From Ignavibacteria bacterium (GTDB taxonomy: Bacteria > Bacteroidota > Ignavibacteria > Kapaibacteriales > UBA2268): 49,607 nt of DNA. The position numbers and the translations under genes are program-made. Numbering within the stretch: the first letter of the stretch is position 1; each line of letters opens with the position of its first letter. The stretch lies in NCBI GenBank assembly GCA_012518115.1, contig JAAYTD010000088.1:1-49607 (forward strand). Reading direction: 5' to 3'. Under the pieces are notes generated by a model, which did no database searches, had not been told where the DNA came from, and was given only the letters and a program-made list of their open reading frames with translations. Below are positions 8,785 to 18,611 of the stretch, piece after piece.

Positions 8785-10917
8785 TTATTCTCCTTCCATT
8801 ACCAAATCTATTTGACGTTTTTCTATATTTACTTTAGCAATGCGAACTCTTATTTGCGAGCCTAAAGTAAGTATTTTTTTTGTACGTTTTCCTGTTATAC
8901 GCATTTTTTTCTCATCAAATTTATAGTAATCATCTAACATATCTCGTGTATGGAGTAAGCCTTCACAATAAATTTGATCAAGCAACACAAACACTCCATA
9001 ACTCTGCACGCCACTTATAGTTCCTGTAAAAACTTCACCCAAAGCACTACTTGCTAAAATTGTTCCTGCCAATTTATTAGAAGCATGTTCTGCATCGGTA
9101 GCACGGCGTTCTGTATAAGTAGAACGTTGAGCAGCTTCTTGAACAATATTAGCTAGCTCTTTCAACCTGTCATTATCAGGCTTACCTAAAGAATATTCTT
9201 TCAATAAACGATGAACCATTAAATCAGGATATCGACGAATAGGAGAAGTAAAATGAGTGTAATCAGCAAACCCTAAACCATAATGCCCTATATTTACATC
9301 AGAATAAACAGCTTTAGACATTGCACGAATAAGAACTTTGTTAACTATTTCATTTTCCGGTTTATACTTTACTTTTTGTAAAAGTTCATTAATATCATGT
9401 GGAGTTATATTCTTTTTGTTTACTTTATAACCTATATTTTTAATAAATTCTAAAGCTACCATTAAATTTTCTTGTTGTGGCTCATCATGTATCCTATAAA
9501 TAAAAGGTATTGGTGTCGGTAGATTAAATTCAGCAGTTATTTTCTTAACATGTGTTGCAACTACTTTGTTCGCCAAAAGCATACACTCCTCTATAAGTGA
9601 GGTAGCTTCTGTAGTTCTATTTAATTCAACATCAACAGGTATCTTATTGTCATCTAAAATATATTTTATCTCTTGAGTATCATAATTTATTCCGCCCTGC
9701 AAGAAACGTTGCTTTCTTAATTTAGTTGCCAACTTGTTAAGTTCAATTATTAGCTCTGCATTGTCTCCTCTTTCAGCATCAATAATATCTTGAACTTCCT
9801 CATAGTTATAGCGTCTCTTACTTTTTATAATAGACGGTGTAATTACATAATTAACTATTTTGCAAGATCCATCTAACTCTATTTGAACTGTAAAAGTAAA
9901 ACGTGTTTCGCCGGGATTTAACGAACATACAACGTTTGATATTTCTTCAGGCAACATAGGAATAACTCTATCAACTAAATATATACTATTTCCACGCTTA
10001 AAAGCTTCTTTATCTAAAGCAGAATTTTCCTTCACATAATGTGAAACATCAGCTATATGAACACCTAATAAATAATTTCCATTTTCTAATTTTTCTAAAG
10101 AAACAGCATCATCAAAATCTTTCGCAGTAGCTGGATCTATAGTAATAATAAGTTGATTTCTCAAATCCAATCTACCTGCATATTTGCGATTAACAGGTTT
10201 TTTTATACTTTGTGCTTCATTTTTTACTTCTTTAGGAAAATCTAAAGGTAGTTTAAATTCTTTTATAATAGATTCATACTCAACTGCTGGATCACCTGCC
10301 TGCCCAATAATTTCTTTGACTTTAGCTTGTGGATTTTTTGCGGGATCGTCCCATCTTACAAACTCAGCAATCACCTTGTCGCCGGCACGAGCTCCATTTA
10401 GTTCTTTTGCAGGAATTAAAAAATCTAGCTTAAATGATTTCTGTTCAGGTCGTAAAAAATAAAAATAACCATCAAATTCTATTGTTCCTGTAATTTCTAA
10501 ATTATGCCTCTCTAAAACCTCGATAATTTCACCACGCACTTTTTTCTTTTTTTTGCCTTGTAAAATTAATTTTACTAAAACAAGATCTCCGTTTAAGGCT
10601 GTATTTAAAAAATTATTTGGTACATATACAATAGGATATGAAGCATCATCTGTTACAACATAAGCAAAATCATTTTCAATATTAACTATACCTTTCAAAG
10701 CGCCAAAACGAGCACGAGATACCAAAGAATAACGACGACGCGAAGATTTATCTAAAACACCCTGTTCAACTAAAAGTGCTAAAGCTTCTTTTAACTTCTC
10801 GTATTCTGCCGAATTAGATTTAATGGAAAGTTGTTTAGAAATATCTAATAAATTAATAGAAATATCCGAATTAACAAAAACTTTAAGGATCTTATCACAA
10901 AGTTGTTCTTTTGTCAT
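8785..10917 (-). CDS. rnr: Ribonuclease R
   Basis: Processive 3'-5' exoribonuclease of the RNB family, acting on structured RNA, mRNA decay and rRNA quality control. Order: N-terminal winged helix (about residues 1-65), cold-shock domains (about 70-235), RNB catalytic domain (about 245-590) and an S1 domain (about 630-708, GEVFTGTISGVQSYGVFVLL). The Mg-binding aspartates Asp261, Asp267, Asp269 and Asp270 (DPATAKDFDDAV) are all present. At 710 aa it is of normal RNase R length. It lies 78 nt downstream of cdsA and 15 nt upstream of mscS in the same orientation. Confidence 0.95.
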   Translation of the reverse strand: MTKEQLCDKILKVFVNSDISINLLDISKQLSIKSNSAEYEKLKEALALLVEQGVLDKSSRRRYSLVSRARFGALKGIVNIENDFAYVVTDDASYPIVYVPNNFLNTALNGDLVLVKLILQGKKKKKVRGEIIEVLERHNLEITGTIEFDGYFYFLRPEQKSFKLDFLIPAKELNGARAGDKVIAEFVRWDDPAKNPQAKVKEIIGQAGDPAVEYESIIKEFKLPLDFPKEVKNEAQSIKKPVNRKYAGRLDLRNQLIITIDPATAKDFDDAVSLEKLENGNYLLGVHIADVSHYVKENSALDKEAFKRGNSIYLVDRVIPMLPEEISNVVCSLNPGETRFTFTVQIELDGSCKIVNYVITPSIIKSKRRYNYEEVQDIIDAERGDNAELIIELNKLATKLRKQRFLQGGINYDTQEIKYILDDNKIPVDVELNRTTEATSLIEECMLLANKVVATHVKKITAEFNLPTPIPFIYRIHDEPQQENLMVALEFIKNIGYKVNKKNITPHDINELLQKVKYKPENEIVNKVLIRAMSKAVYSDVNIGHYGLGFADYTHFTSPIRRYPDLMVHRLLKEYSLGKPDNDRLKELANIVQEAAQRSTYTERRATDAEHASNKLAGTILASSALGEVFTGTISGVQSYGVFVLLDQIYCEGLLHTRDMLDDYYKFDEKKMRITGKRTKKILTLGSQIRVRIAKVNIEKRQIDLVMEGE

Positions 10918-10995
10918 ACCTTTCTTAAACTAAATTTATATTATTAAAATAAACTGTCACGCATCAAAATTAATTATATTACAAACAAAATCGTT

Positions 10996-11823
10996 TTAAT
11001 AAAAAACAGATAACAATACATAAACTATAGGGATAGTAAAAATAATACTATCAAATCTGTCTAAAACTCCACCATGCCCTGGTATTAAATTACCACTGTC
11101 TTTTATATTAGCATCACGCTTGAATTTGGATTCAACTAAATCACCTATTTGCCCCAAAATACCAATAGTTGCTCCTATAATACAAGCATACAAAACAGGG
11201 AAAGTAGGTAGTACAAAATTTGATGCTATAGGAAAAAACAGTAAAGAAGCCGAAAAACCGCCAACCGCTCCAGCCACAGTTTTTTTAGGACTGACACTAG
11301 CTAGTAGCTTCCTTTTTCCAAACTTCTTTCCGACAAAATAAGCCGCAGAATCACATATCCAAATAGAGCAAAATATCATTAAAATGAAGTAAGCGCTATT
11401 AACATCAGGAATAGACATCTGAAAACGGATTAATATCAGCAAAACCATAGGGATAGTTATATATAATAATCCTGCGAAGCTAGTGCCTACATTTGCATAA
11501 ATATTTGTATTTTTAGAAAACAATTGCTGAAGTAATACAAGAGTAGGAAAAATTAACATCAACAAATCACTTGAAAGAACAAAGCTATCTATGTTTTGAG
11601 TGGTAAAATAAAAACGAAGTAGAACAATAAAATTAAAAATTAAACTTAAAATTATACTTGGTGAATAGCCTTTTTGCTCTGACATTTTATAAAATTCTTG
11701 CAAAACTAAAGTAGAAATAAGAGCTATTGCCACAAAAAAATAAATACCTCCAACTATAACTATCACAAAAGCTATAGGAATTAGTATTACAGCAACTACT
11801 ACACGCTTAAATAATTCAGACAT
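10996..11823 (-). CDS. cdsA: Phosphatidate cytidylyltransferase
   Basis: Integral membrane enzyme making CDP-diacylglycerol from phosphatidate and CTP, the branch point of phospholipid synthesis. Multiple transmembrane segments fill residues 8-230. The C-terminal CDS signature is intact at about residues 232-258, with KRD, KDSG, then PGHGGVLDRFD. At 275 aa it has normal length. It starts 21 nt after pheS and appears to be co-transcribed with pheS and rnr. Confidence 0.94.
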   Translation of the reverse strand: MSELFKRVVVAVILIPIAFVIVIVGGIYFFVAIALISTLVLQEFYKMSEQKGYSPSIILSLIFNFIVLLRFYFTTQNIDSFVLSSDLLMLIFPTLVLLQQLFSKNTNIYANVGTSFAGLLYITIPMVLLILIRFQMSIPDVNSAYFILMIFCSIWICDSAAYFVGKKFGKRKLLASVSPKKTVAGAVGGFSASLLFFPIASNFVLPTFPVLYACIIGATIGILGQIGDLVESKFKRDANIKDSGNLIPGHGGVLDRFDSIIFTIPIVYVLLSVFY

Positions 11824-11844
11824 AATTCAATTGTAGTGTTAATT

Positions 11845-12867
11845 TTAAAATTGTTGTAATACTCTAATATCATTTTCATAAAAACAGCGAATATCATCTA
11901 TTCCTGTTTGCAACATAGCTACTCTTTCTATTCCAAACCCAAAAGCATATCCCATATATTCGTTAGGATCTATTCCACCAGCTAGTAAAACATTAGGATG
12001 CACCATTCCACAGCCCGCGATCTCTAACCAACCACTGTTTTTACATATTCTGCAACCCACACCTTTACATAAATAGCAAGAAATATCAACTTCAGCACTT
12101 GGTTCTGTAAAAGGAAAGTATGAAGGACGAAATCTAAATTCAGAATCTTCGCCATACATTTTTTTTGAAAACGATATCATCGTAGCTTTTAACTCTGCAA
12201 ATGATACATCCTTATTGATATACAGCCCTTCTATTTGATGAAATTCTGCAAGTGAACGTGAACTTATAGCTTCATTTCTATAAGTACGTCCGGGCATAAT
12301 ACAACGAATAGGTGGCTTTTGTGATTTCATTACACGAATTTGGACAGGAGAAGTGTGCGTTCTAAGTAAAATATTATTAGTGTCGCCCGGTGTTTTTATA
12401 AAAAAAGTATCCTGCATATCGCGCGCTGGATGGTCAGGTTGAAAATTCAGTGCATCAAAATTATGAAATTCATCTTCTATTTGAGGACCTTCCGCTACAT
12501 CAAATCCTATTGACTTAAATATTTCAACCATTTCTTCCATAATTTGGCGAACAGGATGAAAAGATCCTTTATAGCTAGTTCGCCCGGGCAAAGTAGTATC
12601 AATATATGAAGTCTCTGCAGACGAAGTACTCAATATTTCTTTTAATCTATTATATTCATTCTCAGCAAATTTTGATAAGATGTTCACTTCTTTGCCGATT
12701 TGCGGTTTTAATTCGGAAGGAACTGTTTTTAGTTCTTCAAATAGTTTTTGAATAATTCCTTTTTTTACTAAAAATTTTCCACGAAATTCTTCAAGATCTT
12801 TAGCGGTTTTTATAGTTTCTAAAGACTGCTCTAAGTCCTTTCTTATTTCTACAATTTTATCTAACAT
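11845..12867 (-). CDS. pheS: Phenylalanyl-tRNA synthetase alpha subunit
   Basis: Catalytic alpha subunit of PheRS, charging tRNA-Phe. An N-terminal coiled coil (about residues 1-85) contacts tRNA. Class II motif 1 begins at HPVRQIMEEM, motif 2 includes YRNEAISSRSLAEFHQIEG, and motif 3 is GFGIERVAML. At 340 aa it is of standard length. pheT, usually adjacent, is not next to it; cdsA follows instead. A good Bacteroidota-type promoter lies at 12902-12931. Confidence 0.96.
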   Translation of the reverse strand: MLDKIVEIRKDLEQSLETIKTAKDLEEFRGKFLVKKGIIQKLFEELKTVPSELKPQIGKEVNILSKFAENEYNRLKEILSTSSAETSYIDTTLPGRTSYKGSFHPVRQIMEEMVEIFKSIGFDVAEGPQIEDEFHNFDALNFQPDHPARDMQDTFFIKTPGDTNNILLRTHTSPVQIRVMKSQKPPIRCIMPGRTYRNEAISSRSLAEFHQIEGLYINKDVSFAELKATMISFSKKMYGEDSEFRFRPSYFPFTEPSAEVDISCYLCKGVGCRICKNSGWLEIAGCGMVHPNVLLAGGIDPNEYMGYAFGFGIERVAMLQTGIDDIRCFYENDIRVLQQF

Positions 12868-12901
12868 AATTTACTTATTAATTTTTTTCATTTATTAACT
12901 A

Positions 12902-12931
12902 CAAAATTAACTTTTTTTTACATAAATTCAA
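12902..12931 (-). promoter_or_regulatory. Promoter of the pheS operon
   Basis: On the minus strand TTTG (12931-12928), an 18-nt spacer and TAATTTTG (12909-12902) match the Bacteroidota -33/-7 pattern with a slightly short spacer. The start point would be near 12895, about 28 nt before the pheS ATG. Confidence 0.5.
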
Positions 12932-12965
12932 AATTTTCATATAAAATAAATGTTCTCGCTCCCTA

Positions 12966-13010
12966 AAAAAAAAACAAGTACTTAGACAAAATAGTATAAG
13001 TACTTGTTTA
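12966..13010 (-). terminator. Terminator of secDF
   Basis: AAACAAGTACTTA (12972-12984) pairs perfectly with TAAGTACTTGTTT (12997-13009). On the minus strand the stem is followed by a T run. It lies about 30 nt beyond the secF stop. Confidence 0.85.
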
Positions 13011-13041
13011 TTGTTATATAGCAAAACAATTAATCATTCTA

Positions 13042-13950
13042 TTATTTTGCTTTAGCTTGTCTTCTTTCCATGAACCAAGAAACAAAGGCACTTGATATGT
13101 ATATTGACGAATAAACACCAAAAACAACTCCTAATGACATAACAACTGCAAATGGTCGCAATACCGGACCACCAAAAATCAACAAAACAATAAGTACCAT
13201 TAAAGTAGTTGAAACTGTAATAACAGTTCTACTTAAAGTCTCATTAATACTTGTATTAGCAATAGTTATGAAATCTTGTCCTTTCATCTTTCCACCATAG
13301 TTTTCACGAATACGGTCAAAGATAATAACTGTACTGTTAATAGAATAACCTATAACCGTAAGCATAGCTGCTAAGAAAGTTTGATCTATCTCCATATTTA
13401 CTACACCTGTCTTATGCAATACTAGCGCTACCGAGAAAGTAGCAATAATATCGTGCAAGATAGCGACTACAGAGCCCAAACCATAAGCAAATTCAAATCT
13501 GAAAGCAATGTACAACAACAATGCTGCAAGAGCTACAAAAATAGAAAGTAGAGCTCGCGTTCTAAGTTCTGCACCAATTTTTGGTCCTATCTGATCCATC
13601 TTTAATACGATCATTTCAACCTCAGGAATAGCTTTATTTATAGCTTCACCTATTTCTTTTGTTGCGTGTTCAGATTGTTTAATACGAATAATATATTGGT
13701 TTTCACCGCCAAACGATTTAATTTCTGTTCCAGTTATTCCTAAAGAAGCTACACCTTCCCTTATTCTATCAGTTTCTACTGGAGATTCAAATTGTACTGC
13801 AAGCTCTGTTCCACCTTCAAAATCAATACCATAATCAAGCCCTAAAATTGCTGTTAGCGCAAGTCCGGTAACCATAATTATAACTGATAGTATTAAAAAG
13901 AACTTTCTTTTTGATAAAAAATCAAATTGTGTTTTTCCAAAAAATTGCAT
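13042..13950 (-). CDS. secF: Protein translocase subunit SecF
   Basis: Inner-membrane partner of SecD that uses the proton-motive force to finish Sec-dependent export. The first transmembrane segment (about residues 16-36) is followed by a periplasmic P domain (DYGIDFEGGTELAV) and five further segments including TVIGYSINSTVIIFDRIREN. At 302 aa it is a complete stand-alone SecF. Its start codon shares one base with the secD stop, so translation is coupled. Many Bacteroidetes have SecD and SecF fused; here they are separate. Confidence 0.96.
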   Translation of the reverse strand: MQFFGKTQFDFLSKRKFFLILSVIIMVTGLALTAILGLDYGIDFEGGTELAVQFESPVETDRIREGVASLGITGTEIKSFGGENQYIIRIKQSEHATKEIGEAINKAIPEVEMIVLKMDQIGPKIGAELRTRALLSIFVALAALLLYIAFRFEFAYGLGSVVAILHDIIATFSVALVLHKTGVVNMEIDQTFLAAMLTVIGYSINSTVIIFDRIRENYGGKMKGQDFITIANTSINETLSRTVITVSTTLMVLIVLLIFGGPVLRPFAVVMSLGVVFGVYSSIYISSAFVSWFMERRQAKAK

Positions 13951-16118
13951 TATTTTATCTCCTTCAATTCGTTATTTAAATTTTTAGGCAACCCAAAACT
14001 TATTGAGCCACTCTTTGCAAGACTAAGTTCAATAAGCGCTTTAGTAATCACTATTCCAGTAAATAATGTTCCCAAGATACCTATCATTAACGTCAAAGCA
14101 AATCCTTGTATAGGACCACTACCAAAATAATAAAGTATTACGCCTGTAATAAATGTTGTTATGTTTGAATCTAATATCGCACTCAACGCTTTTTGAAAAC
14201 CGTCGTCAACAGAAGAGCGAATTGAACGTCCTCTATTTAATTCTTCTCTAATACGCTCAAAAATAAGAACGTTAGCATCAATAGCCATACCAACTGTAAG
14301 AATAATACCAGCAATACCCGGTAAAGTAAGAGTACCGTTAAGAGCTGCAAGCACAGATAAAATTAAAAGAACGTTCATCATAATTGCTATATCAGCAAGT
14401 ACACCAGCAGTTGAATAGTAAACAATCATAAATAATACAACAAAAATTACTGCAATCACGCTCGCCCAAAGTCCGCTTTGGATTGAGTCTTCACCAAGTG
14501 ATGGACCTACGATACGTTCTTCTATGATTTGTACAGGAGCTTTCAAAGCACCAGCTTTCAAAACAATCTCAAGAAGATGTGCTTCATCAGTATTAGCCAT
14601 TCCTGTAATTTGAGAATTACCACCAGTAATTTTATTTTGAACGGTAGGTGCTGAATATACTCTGCCATCAAGAACAATAGCTATACGTTTTTTCAAGTTA
14701 GCTCCAGTAATTCTAGCCCAACTTTCAGAACCGTCAGCACTCATACTCATCGATACTACAGGTGCATTTGTTGTTGGATCAAAAGTTGCTTTAGCGTCTG
14801 TTATTACATCTCCTGTAAGTTCCGCTTCTCTCTTCAAAGCATAGAAATCGAAAATTTCTATATTAGATTGTTGCAAAAATCTTTGGTCAGGCTTTGCATC
14901 AACCGCAACTTCCAAATCAATCGGTAAAAAGGTCTTTATATCCGGTCTTTGAAGCATAAATAAGAACTTATTCAAAGAATCCTTTGTAATACGGAACATG
15001 TATTCACCTTCAGGAACTTCATCTGTAATATAACCGAAATTAACCATCTGCTGTTGATCTCCAACTCCTTGAAAATAAAAAGTAGAAAACAACGAAGTAA
15101 ATGGATGGTCTGCTAAATATCTTTCTCTAGCTTCTTCTTCAGAAAGTCCTTCGTAAGGATTATCAGGATCTTTTTTAGAAGTATCTTTTGCAACATCTGC
15201 ACTATCTGTTTGCAAAGTATCTAAATTTGTATTATCAGCTACTGTTTCTGTATCAGTTGCTTTTTCTTCTGCAGCACTAGCTACATCTTTTTGTGCAGCT
15301 GTATCAACTACTGTAGTGTCAATTTCTTCTTCTACTTTAAGCCCTTTAGCTTGTCGACTTAAGTATTTATCAATTTTAGAAAATGCTTTAACGATATTTT
15401 CATTGTTTCGCACTAGTTTGAACTCAAGTCTCGCTGTTGTTTGAAGTAAGTGCATCATTTCACTACGGTTTTGAACACCAGGCAACTCAAGAACAATACG
15501 ACGCGCACCACTTTTTTGTATGTTTGGCTCGCTTACTCCATATTGGTCAATACGTTGTCTTATAACTTCTTGAGCTTGATCTATAGCTTGAGTAGCATTT
15601 TCATTAAGCTTATCTATTATTTTTTTCTCAGAAATATCGCGAAAATCTGTCGTTTCAAAATAATTTAGAAGCGTTTTACCTTTTGGACGTGCTATAGCAT
15701 CAAAATTCTTTAAGAAAATATTTATGGCAGTCTCCTCAGAATTCACTACATCTTTCGCCGTTTTATCCAAAACTTCCATAAAAATTTCATCAATAGATTC
15801 AGATTGTGCTGATTCTTCTATGAGCTTAACAATATCTACTTCCATTGTTACATACATTCCACCACGCAAATCTAAACCTAATTTTAATCGATTCTTTTTA
15901 GCATTAGCTAAGTCTTCACCATGCATTTTATAGAAATCATCCATAATCTTCAATGAATCAACGCTATTGCCCGCTTTCTCTGCCCTTGCGAATGCCTCTT
16001 TTTCCTTCTTTTCCAATCTACTAGCATTGTAAGTAGGAAAAAGTAAAATTAGTGCAGCTATTATTGGAAGCACAATGAGAGCAATTTTACCTAAATGTTT
16101 TTTCAAAAAAACCTCCAT
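13950..16118 (-). CDS. secD: Protein translocase subunit SecD with acidic insertion
   Basis: SecD carries GLDLRGGMYV (residues 81-90), an N-terminal transmembrane helix (about 11-28), a large periplasmic region and the C-terminal membrane bundle with TVGMAIDANVLIFERIREEL. A low-complexity insertion rich in Asp, Thr, Ala and Glu occupies about residues 262-320, inside the periplasmic region and raising the length to 722 aa. The first five codons, ATG GAG GTT TTT TTG, contain GGAGG placed 6 nt before the TTG, so the true start may be that TTG at 16106 rather than the ATG. The gene is coupled to secF. Confidence 0.95.
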   Translation of the reverse strand: MEVFLKKHLGKIALIVLPIIAALILLFPTYNASRLEKKEKEAFARAEKAGNSVDSLKIMDDFYKMHGEDLANAKKNRLKLGLDLRGGMYVTMEVDIVKLIEESAQSESIDEIFMEVLDKTAKDVVNSEETAINIFLKNFDAIARPKGKTLLNYFETTDFRDISEKKIIDKLNENATQAIDQAQEVIRQRIDQYGVSEPNIQKSGARRIVLELPGVQNRSEMMHLLQTTARLEFKLVRNNENIVKAFSKIDKYLSRQAKGLKVEEEIDTTVVDTAAQKDVASAAEEKATDTETVADNTNLDTLQTDSADVAKDTSKKDPDNPYEGLSEEEARERYLADHPFTSLFSTFYFQGVGDQQQMVNFGYITDEVPEGEYMFRITKDSLNKFLFMLQRPDIKTFLPIDLEVAVDAKPDQRFLQQSNIEIFDFYALKREAELTGDVITDAKATFDPTTNAPVVSMSMSADGSESWARITGANLKKRIAIVLDGRVYSAPTVQNKITGGNSQITGMANTDEAHLLEIVLKAGALKAPVQIIEERIVGPSLGEDSIQSGLWASVIAVIFVVLFMIVYYSTAGVLADIAIMMNVLLILSVLAALNGTLTLPGIAGIILTVGMAIDANVLIFERIREELNRGRSIRSSVDDGFQKALSAILDSNITTFITGVILYYFGSGPIQGFALTLMIGILGTLFTGIVITKALIELSLAKSGSISFGLPKNLNNELKEIK

Positions 16119-16412
16119 TTATATAATTAAAAACAACATCTTATTTATAAAAAAACGTAAATTTATTCTATTCTTTATATTTATTACCCACTAACTTAAA
16201 ACTATTTGTTTGTTTTCCACTATTTTTAAAAACAATAAAACAGTTTGCACTGTTTTTACTAAATATAAAGATTACAAATTTAACTCTATTCTTGCAATTA
16301 TCAAAAGAAAATATTTAAAAATCTTTATTTTCTTTAAAAAAACGTATTTTTTTTACGTAAGTAATAATTGTTTTTCGTATTTTAATTGTTTTATAATTGA
16401 TACAATAAAAAT

Positions 16413-17087
16413 ATGGATAATTTTAACTTCCTAAATAAGACTCTCAATATTTCAGAAATTTTTTATTCTATTCAAGGTGAAGGAACACGAACAGGTATGC
16501 CTTGCGTTTTCGTTCGTTTAGCTGGCTGTAATTTAAGGTGTAAATGGTGTGATACAATCTATGCACAAGATATAAACAGCGAACAAAAAATGAGTTTTAA
16601 CGAAATTTTAGAAAAGATATATTCATACGACTGTGATTTTATTGAATTTACAGGTGGCGAACCTCTTATGCAAGAACAAGTAGTGGAGCTTATGAACTTT
16701 ATCGCTCAAAAAAAATTCACAGTAGCTATAGAAACAAACGGCACATTTTCTATAAAAGAGCTCTCACCTAATATCATTAAAATTATAGATATTAAATGTC
16801 CTTCATCAAATATGGAAAAATATAATTTATGGGAAAATTTTCAACATATTACTAAAAATGATGAGCTGAAATTTGTAGTAGCTAGTGAAGAAGATTTCGC
16901 TTGGAGTGAAGAAATTATTGTACGTCACAAGTTATTAGAAAAAACGCCTAATATACTATTTTCAGCAATAAGTTCTTGCTTCTCATACGAAAAATTAGCA
17001 AAATTAATTCTTAATTCCAACTGTAACTATAGGATGCAATTGCAATTACACAAGATTATCTGGGGTGAAGATTCTGTCGGTGTTTAA
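16413..17087 (+). CDS. queE: 7-carboxy-7-deazaguanine synthase (radical SAM)
   Basis: Radical SAM enzyme forming the deazaguanine ring in queuosine/preQ1 synthesis from 6-carboxytetrahydropterin. The [4Fe-4S] cysteines are Cys39, Cys43 and Cys46 (CNLRCKWC), preceded by the QueE-typical FYSIQGEGTRTGMP. The SAM-binding GGEP is at residues 81-84. At 224 aa it has normal length. No other queuosine gene is adjacent, and I saw no preQ1 riboswitch in the 294-nt upstream region, which is AT-rich and featureless. It converges on lptB with a 16-nt gap. Confidence 0.92.
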   Translation: MDNFNFLNKTLNISEIFYSIQGEGTRTGMPCVFVRLAGCNLRCKWCDTIYAQDINSEQKMSFNEILEKIYSYDCDFIEFTGGEPLMQEQVVELMNFIAQKKFTVAIETNGTFSIKELSPNIIKIIDIKCPSSNMEKYNLWENFQHITKNDELKFVVASEEDFAWSEEIIVRHKLLEKTPNILFSAISSCFSYEKLAKLILNSNCNYRMQLQLHKIIWGEDSVGV

Positions 17088-17103
17088 AAGAATTAATCTT
17101 TCA

Positions 17104-17856
17104 TTAATCATAACGTTCTAACTTAAAGCTCTCGCCTAAATATAACCTACGCACTTCTTCATTGTTAGAAATATATTCCGCTGTTCCCGATATATATATA
17201 TTACCATCAATTAAGATATAAGCTCTATCTGTAATTGATAATGTTTCATGAACATTATGATCTGTAATCAGAACGCCTATTCCTTTTTTACGGAGCTCTC
17301 TTACTATGTTCATAATATCTTCAACAGCAATCGGATCTATACCAGCAAAAGGTTCATCTAACAAAATAAATTTAGGATTAGAAGCTATTGTGCGCGCTAT
17401 TTCACAACGGCGTCTTTCGCCTCCAGATAGCATATAACCTTTACTTTTACGAATATGTGCAATATGAAAATCTTCAAGAAGTTGTTCTAATCTTTCTTTC
17501 CGTTCCGCTCTACGCATATTTTGCAATTCTAAAATTGCCATAATATTATTTTCTACCGTCATCTTACGAAAAACAGAAGCCTCTTGTGGCAAATAACTCA
17601 ATCCAAGCTTTGCTCTTTTATACATAGGCTTATTTGTAATAACAGTATCATTTAACTTTACTATTCCAGAATTAGGACTAATCATTCCGACTATCATATA
17701 AAAAGTAGTCGTTTTCCCTGCTCCATTAGGACCAAGTAAACCTACAATTTCGCCTTGCTTTATTTCTAAAGAAACACCTTTAACAACTGTACGTTTTTTA
17801 TATCTTTTTACTAATTTTTCTGTACTTAATATCGAATTATTTACTTGATTTTGCAT
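17104..17856 (-). CDS. lptB: Lipopolysaccharide export ATPase LptB
   Basis: ATPase of the LptBFG transporter that extracts lipopolysaccharide from the inner membrane. Walker A GPNGAGKT is at residues 42-49, the Q-loop is [12 protein letters not shown] (about 89-100), the signature is [13 protein letters not shown], Walker B with catalytic Glu168 is FILLDEPF, and the switch His is His200 (ITDHNVHET). The motifs [14 protein letters not shown] and DHNVHETL are typical of LptB rather than LivG. At 250 aa it has normal length. No other lpt gene is next to it. Confidence 0.93.
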   Translation of the reverse strand: MQNQVNNSILSTEKLVKRYKKRTVVKGVSLEIKQGEIVGLLGPNGAGKTTTFYMIVGMISPNSGIVKLNDTVITNKPMYKRAKLGLSYLPQEASVFRKMTVENNIMAILELQNMRRAERKERLEQLLEDFHIAHIRKSKGYMLSGGERRRCEIARTIASNPKFILLDEPFAGIDPIAVEDIMNIVRELRKKGIGVLITDHNVHETLSITDRAYILIDGNIYISGTAEYISNNEEVRRLYLGESFKLERYD

Positions 17857-17880
17857 ATTTCAAAATATTATTTATGTAAC

Positions 17881-18023
17881 TAATACCAATCTGAATAATA
17901 TATTAGTTTTAAAATTCCCCTTCCCAAAAGGGGTAGCAGGCGAAGCCTGACGGGGTAGTTAATAACCACACCCTATCGCGGGTACTCCTCTACAAGAGGA
18001 GAATTTATTCAAAATGGTATAAT
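17881..18023. repeat. MITE-like dispersed element, complete copy
   Basis: This copy has both ends. The left end reads TAATACCAATCTGAATAAT, and the right end read on the minus strand is ATTATACCATTTTGAATAAA, an imperfect terminal inverted repeat. The body has CCCCTTCCCAAAAGGGG, the GGCGAAGCC hairpin, and a second module with CTCCTC-TACAA-GAGGAG. It separates lptB from the 190-aa unknown gene. Confidence 0.75.
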
Positions 18024-18035
18024 ATAAATTTATTT

Positions 18036-18587
18036 TTATAACGTATCGCTATTTATAATATCTAACATATAATTTAGTAATACGTTCCGCATATAAGTTT
18101 TAGTAAATCTACGTATCGGAACTTTAATTGTAATAAATTCGTTTTCTTCTTTTCCTCCTAATTTTTGAATAGTGATAATAAATGCATGTGCATCAAAACT
18201 TACTTCTATAGAATTTTCCGTCTGTAAAGCAATATGAGTAATAATTACTTTAAAATATCTGCTTACATCTCTACAACTCGTATCACTTAAGTTATCTATA
18301 TATTTTAGCTCATAGCTCCTATTATCTTTTAATCTGTTTACTTGCGGAACAATATTATTTTCTATATAATTTCGTACAATCTCATATCTTTGAAAAATTT
18401 CATCAAATTTTTGATATTTAGCTAATTCACATTCTTTTTTTTCTTTAAGTTTTTTATCTAAACGGAAATTATATATTTTTAACTTTTTTTTCACTTCTGA
18501 AATTTGTTCCTTGGTATCCCGAAAACAAACTTCGGTATATTTGTTATTAATATCGTAGTCGTATTTATTTTGCCTTGTTTTTATCAT
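18036..18587 (-). CDS. Hypothetical protein downstream of DUF389
   Basis: I do not recognise a family. The chosen ATG at 18587 has AGGA at a fitting distance; a TTG seven codons earlier is in frame but less likely. The protein (about 183 aa) has a basic N-terminus, a Lys/Glu-rich coiled-coil-like stretch (about residues 25-75) and a C-terminal half with alternating beta-like segments (FKVIITHIALQ, IEVSFDAHAFIITIQK). There is no signal peptide or membrane helix. It lies 24 nt downstream of the DUF389 gene, so the two are probably co-transcribed. A MITE-like element follows it. Confidence 0.6.
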   Translation of the reverse strand: MIKTRQNKYDYDINNKYTEVCFRDTKEQISEVKKKLKIYNFRLDKKLKEKKECELAKYQKFDEIFQRYEIVRNYIENNIVPQVNRLKDNRSYELKYIDNLSDTSCRDVSRYFKVIITHIALQTENSIEVSFDAHAFIITIQKLGGKEENEFITIKVPIRRFTKTYMRNVLLNYMLDIINSDTL

Positions 18588-18611
18588 CACAATTCCTATA
18601 TTTCTCAAGAT

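Noticed and set aside
16119-16412. preQ1 riboswitch upstream of queE
   Set aside because: No preQ1-I-like loop or pseudoknot sequence is visible; the region is only A/T tracts.
16210-16434. 74-codon frame in the secD/queE gap
   Set aside because: AT-driven, Phe/Ile/Lys-rich composition without a start signal, and it overlaps the queE start in another frame.
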